Assembly (NCBI RefSeq): GCF_000801105.2
Contig: NC_079512.1
Coordinates: 34,427,848 to 34,491,847, forward strand
Source: Raphanus sativus
Taxonomy: Eukaryota > Streptophyta > Magnoliopsida > Brassicales > Brassicaceae
Direction of reading: 5' to 3'
Length of the DNA: 64,000 bases
Positions 58,629 through 64,000 of this stretch are shown here, one piece after another. Position 1 is the first letter of the stretch. Each line of letters starts with the position of its first letter. The notes beneath the pieces are model-generated. The model saw nothing but the letters and a program-made list of their open reading frames with translations. It had not been told where the DNA came from and made no database searches. The translations under genes were made by a program, and so were the position numbers.

Positions 58629-59031
58629 CTAATTCGACTTTGGTGGTGTCTTGGTGAAATGTAACTTGATAAGAGAAGGAAGATCAACTAGCTCCACTCG
58701 CTGCTTCCCAAGCAAAATGCTCTTCAGCTTTCCATCACAGTTCACCACATTCTTGTTCTTTGGATCCTTTTGAGAAACAAAAAAAAAACAATCAGTCAAT
58801 CATACAAACAAAAACAAAGAAACATCACATAACTAATAAATGGTCCCTTGTTCTGACCTGAAGATTGTTGGTCTTGATATAAGACCATACACGCATGAAA
58901 CAACCCAGACGAGAAATCTGAGATTGACCAAGGAAGTCACGTAGAGGAGATGGAAGGTTCACGAGGTCAATCAAATTCCCAAGCTTCTTGGGGTTATCAG
59001 TTATCGCCTTCTTCAGCCTCTGCGGCTGCAT
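58629..59031 (-). CDS. Small SWIB/MDM2-domain protein
   Basis: Predicted 103 residues from two exons: 58858-59031 and 58629-58766. Nearly the whole protein is one SWIB fold: LPSPLRDFLGQSQISRLGCF, RVWSYIKTNNLQDPKNKNVV and CDGKLKSILLGKQRVELVDL are the family landmarks, and it ends FTKTPPKSN. SWIB proteins of this size occur as stand-alone chromatin- or organelle-nucleoid-associated factors in plants; the short N-terminus (MQPQRLKKAITDNPKK) is basic but short for a transit peptide. No catalytic role is expected. Position fits At4g26810. Confidence 0.9.
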
Positions 59032-59675
59032 CTTTGACTCTGAACAGCGGGAAATTCCAACGAGTACGTCAATACGAAATCAACACTATAAATTCAGTTA
59101 CTCATTCCGTTTGGGGAATTTTATCGAGCACTTAGTGTGCAGCAATGAAAAGAAAGCGAAGCTCGACTTTACACTTACCCGTCAGAAGGTAAGTAAACTA
59201 AACGCAACAAGGCAACGCAGAGTAACGGGGGATTTTTCACAGTTACACTCGCAGTTTTAACGCTTTACGTTGGAGATATTATCGCGTTTAAAACGCTATA
59301 GGCTGCGACTGTGGTAGAAAGAAAGTTAGAAGACTAGAGGAAGGTCCTCGAAAGTACATGTGTTGGGCCTAGTACTGATTAATGGGCCGAGGTATATCCG
59401 TTCTTTAGATTCGATTTTATTTATTTTGGATAATGGAAGAAGATCTATTCGTAAAGCACTCTAAGCCGTAGGATTAAAAAGGGAAGATAGAGAATATGAA
59501 CCGTCCGATAGATGCCCTACGACTCAACCACTTTAATGATAAAGAGGAGTCCGATGCGTCAGTACAAATGCGCGGCGAAAGCAATCTTGGAAATTTCACT
59601 TATTTTGTTTATATAAATCTCTCAGCCATCACTGTTTCGAAGGCATTAACTCTCGGAGAATCATAAAAAGTAAGG
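59032..59675. other. Divergent promoter SWIB / SUM1
   Basis: No gene is supported. It holds leaders of both genes. From memory, A. thaliana has further genes (including a family-17 glycoside hydrolase, At4g26830) here; none is visible. Confidence 0.5.
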
Positions 59676-60609
<934 letters not shown>

Positions 60610-61965
60610 GGTTTCATGATGTGTGATAGGAATGGTTAAGGAGTAATCGGCATTAGGAATTGCAGACTTGTTTTTTTTTTTTTTTTTTTAATCGTGACCA
60701 TTGGCCTTAAAAGACTAATATGGTCATGAAGGCTTAAAACAAAAACTTTTGTTAATTGTTGGTCTTCTTCCTTTGGTATTGGATCCTACTATGTTATGTT
60801 ACTGTTTGCGTTTAAGATTGTTATTTAACCTGTGCGCTTAAGCTCTTGCTCTTAAAGTTTATCTTTTATCTGTCAAAAGTTAAAAAACATTTAAAAAGTG
60901 AAGGAGCTAATGAAGGCTCGTGTATATTAGTGGAAGCAATCTTGTATAACTCCACTCAATTTAATCTTAACATCCACTTAATTACAGTTTCATTGAAGCT
61001 AACGTCGGTTTGTAAGATTGGGTCAAATGTCGTGTGATTCTCTCTTATTTTTTGGGGTCAATCTTGGGCGAATGGACCTGGGTTACGTTACCTAATTGTA
61101 TTGCAGCATGTTGTGTTGGTATTGTTGCATATTCTTACTATATATCGAAGAGATCAGTTTTGGCTTTCCCATTCAACATCCAATAATCAAGTATAGTAGT
61201 AGTTGGATAGGTCACAGATATATTAGGCTGGTTTCCAATGTGCAGTTGCGTGGAGGCGATTCAACTTTGAGTTCAAGAATTTGGAGTATGAAAACTCCAC
61301 ACATTTTCACCTGACCACGGCACTCTTCTTTCGAGCCTCCATTTGACAGAGTTCTGAGGTACACTAGCCGATTGATTCACATATGTACTCTTTACAACCT
61401 TTCATACGTTACCTGTGTGTACTGGCTTCATGTATCTGTACCAATTGAACCTGCTTCCCACAGATTCAAGAATCACCAGTAAAGAGTTCAGAGTGATTTA
61501 CTGAAAACAAGGATCTGTATTTACTAGTTACTACTCAATTTTCGTCCTTCTCATCATCACACTATATAAGATCGTGGCTCCCCCCTGTACCTTTCTTTTT
61601 GAAGCGTATATGTTAAACCACCAATTACCTCGTGCTCTTTCTTCTGGGGCAAGGAATAAGGTGTACATTTAACTCTATTTACAACGGATCCCAAAGAAAA
61701 CTGAAGAGGAAGACATATACAACCCCATCCACGAGACCACGACTATAAATTGTTCGAAATTATTCAGATAATAATCACCAACAAGGGGAGAACATATGTA
61801 TCATCCCAAACATAAACTTACAACCAAGAAAGAGAGCCAGCAAGTCTAGGCCACAACAACCATAAGAACACCAACAAGTTTCAAATGCAACTACCAAGAG
61901 AGTTTGCTTATTTTATGCATTATGGACTCTAATTATACATAAAACCCCAGCCAAGCCGGAGTTTT
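60610..61965. other. Intergenic between SUM1 and VTC2
   Basis: No supported gene. It includes the SUM1 3' untranslated region (poly-T near 60670) and the VTC2 3' untranslated region on the right. The short open frames here are low-complexity or lack splice and homology support. Confidence 0.5.
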
Positions 61966-63877
61966 TCACTGAAGGACAAGGCACTCAGAGGCAGTCCCGT
62001 TCGTGATAGGACCTCCATGGGTGGTTCGGTTGCTTTTCTGGTTAACACTGCCACTAGGGTTGTCCTGTTCAACTATGGTTCCTTCAACCTCCTCCTCTTG
62101 GTAACTACAACCTATGGCTTCAAAGATGAGAGCATAAACCTCCTTGAACCTTTCCTCCGACAGAGAAGCTTCTGCGAGGAGCCTCCATGCGTTCTCCTCC
62201 GAAGCTCCTTCGTAATCCTCTTTCCTCTTCAGCACCATGTGACCGCTTATCTCCCACACAGCTGGGTTCACTTGCGTTTCCAACACCTCGGGGCTTACTT
62301 CACCTAGTGCCTGTTTCTCTGCGTAACACTGCAAATTTACACATTCAAGCTGTTATTTATTTTCATTCGGTGGATTCGAAACCAAAGTGATCCAACTGTT
62401 TGCAAGTTATATGTTATACCTGTGGCATCAGGAAGATCTGCCTTCCACAATCAGCGATGAGAATGTTGAAAGGAATGTTGTTGTTCTGGAGGCAAACGCA
62501 GGCATCTGATACAGTATCAGATAGGTCATGCATAGAGCTCCCACCTTCAAAGAGAAGACTTCTCACAGGGTAACTCAGAAGCTCTGAGATTTTCACACCA
62601 CTAGCAGTGGTTATCATCTTCTTGGAAGGAGCTTTCTCTATTGGGAAAGGCATGGCCAAGTAGTATGCCTGTTTTCAACAACAATCACCACCAAAACAAT
62701 CAGAACAAAGCTCATCTGAGACAAATCGGGGAAAACATCAAGCATGGCCAATACAGGGTATACCTGAAAGTGAAGATGGTTGATAGTGGCAAAAGCACCC
62801 AAGCTGTTGTAACCGAGTCTGAAGTAAGGATTAGCAGCCTCAGTAGCCATGTGAAGTGCAAGCAAAAGGCTTTTGTGATCGATCCTCTGAGGCAAGCAGT
62901 CCAGAACCCGAGGAATCAGCAGCACGTGACCATACTCGATTGGACTAACCTGTTAAAAACAAGGATATATAAAGAAATAATCTTTAGCTAGATAACATCG
63001 AAAAAACAAGCCAATGTCTCTGCGCAGAAGATTCTTTACATTGATGGCAATAACACTGGGAGAATTCTCAGCGTCAAGAGGCATGCACGGGAAGAACTGA
63101 ACTTCGCCATCTTCACCAGCTTCAAACTGGAAGAGCAGCTCTTCCTGGCCAACTTTAGTGAAGTTGAACTTGTTGCCATCAAAAGACTGCAAAACCTTGT
63201 CCACACGGAACTCGGTTGGCCTCTTCTTCAGGTGACGGCCCTCGTTTAGCTGAGCAACGAAACCATACTTCCCAGGGATCACCTGAAACAAACCAAAGAG
63301 ACAGATATGAAACAAAGATCTTGGATTTCCCAGCAACAAACTAAAAATCACAAGATTGCCTTCAGAGAAATCAAACATAAAAGTTAAGAAAGGGAATTAC
63401 TTTGGTCTCGCAGGCAGTGACATCGTAGCGAAAGAGTCCTCTTTGGAACCTATCCTCCCACTAAAACATAAAAGAAGGGATACTATAATGATTAGCCTCA
63501 CTCAAAACCACATAACCCACAAACAAAGTAACAAGTGCTAGCAGCTAGGCTTATATATATATATATATGTGTGTCTTACCTCTCCAAGAACGAGGGACTC
63601 GAGAAAAGCCACCGGCTTCTCTCCGGCACATGATTTTTCAAGTTTCTTGCAGGCATACAACGGAAGCCTTGCCCCTGAGAACAAAACCCATCAACAGAAA
63701 TTGATCAAACAGGAAACTTTTATTACATAAAAAAAAAAGCAACGATTCAGCTTAGAATCATATACCGTTAATGCAACAAGCTCCGAGACAATTACGTCCA
63801 CAGCCGACAGATTCATCAGAAGACTCATCCTTTTGGTAATTAGACACAACAGTCGGAACCCTCTTGATTTTCAACAT
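61966..63877 (-). CDS. VTC2: GDP-L-galactose phosphorylase, ascorbate synthesis
   Basis: Predicted 435 residues from seven exons, right to left: 63766-63877, 63580-63674, 63401-63460, 63040-63282, 62764-62949, 62420-62668, 61966-62328. The HIT-superfamily motif INHLHFQ (His228-Leu-His230-Phe-Gln232) holds the catalytic histidine. The N-terminus MLKIKRVPTVVSNYQ and the Cys-rich CGRNCLGACC are family hallmarks. It converts GDP-L-galactose and phosphate to L-galactose-1-phosphate and GDP, the committed and flux-controlling step of the Smirnoff-Wheeler ascorbate pathway, in cytosol and nucleus. In A. thaliana a non-AUG upstream frame in the long leader represses translation when ascorbate is high. 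That part would lie mostly beyond 64000 and cannot be checked; 123 bp of leader are present. Confidence 0.96.
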
Positions 63878-64000
63878 TCTCACAAAGAAAGAAAAAAGAC
63901 TTCCCCCACCCCCACACACGAAAAGCGCGACTCAACAGCAAAATAGGAAATAAACAAAAGTCTAATGGAAACCCTAAAACCCTAAAAGCTAATGGAAAAG

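Overview
The window is a plant nuclear segment from a crucifer (Brassicaceae). Genes have GT-AG introns of mostly 75-500 nt, intergenic DNA is AT-rich and carries Helitrons with GC-rich 3' hairpins, and the proteins closely match Arabidopsis thaliana families. From memory, gene order and orientation follow A. thaliana chromosome 4 from about At4g26650 to At4g26850. Several A. thaliana genes of that interval are absent and transposons fill the gaps. This fits one fractionated subgenome of a Brassica-like mesopolyploid, but the species call is inference.

Layout. 0-5 kb: AT-rich, transposon-derived DNA with a Helitron whose 3' end is duplicated. 5-15 kb: two-RRM hnRNP-like gene, a Tim17/22/23-family gene (HP20-like), a 61-residue membrane protein, a tRNA-Ala(AGC), a PPR gene and a GDPDL3/SHV3 gene. 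15-23 kb: gene-poor, AT-rich, with a 246-bp tandem duplication, a hAT-like MITE, a Helitron and an isolated GC-richer patch of ACGTGG motifs. 23-34 kb: fimbrin FIM1, a complete DNA topoisomerase I, and the PP4 catalytic subunit PPX1. 35-45 kb, minus strand: caleosin ATS1, LIP5, MAP65-2. 46-50 kb: CDP-diacylglycerol synthase and mitochondrial GrpE. 50.6-53.4 kb: a Helitron. 53-58 kb: GDSL esterase, a PPR gene, a GDSL pseudogene. 58-64 kb: SWIB protein, SUMO1, VTC2 (GDP-L-galactose phosphorylase).

Most noteworthy: a 3,005-bp LTR element (41546-44550) sits in a MAP65-2 intron that is 75 nt without it. Its 305-bp LTRs are identical, it has a 5-bp target duplication, and it carries one 679-residue ORF with a Gag-like domain but no polymerase, so it is a very young non-autonomous element. 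Second, LIP5 has an apparent 1-nt deletion that replaces its conserved C-terminal helix. Third, the tRNA-Ala lacks one T-stem nucleotide.

The genes do not form a pathway. They are ordinary housekeeping and development genes (cytoskeleton, cell wall, organelle import, lipid, ascorbate and SUMO functions) kept together by ancestral synteny. Exon boundaries were derived by hand from splice consensus and reading frame. Product assignments rest on recognised motifs and remembered family sequences, not on database searches.
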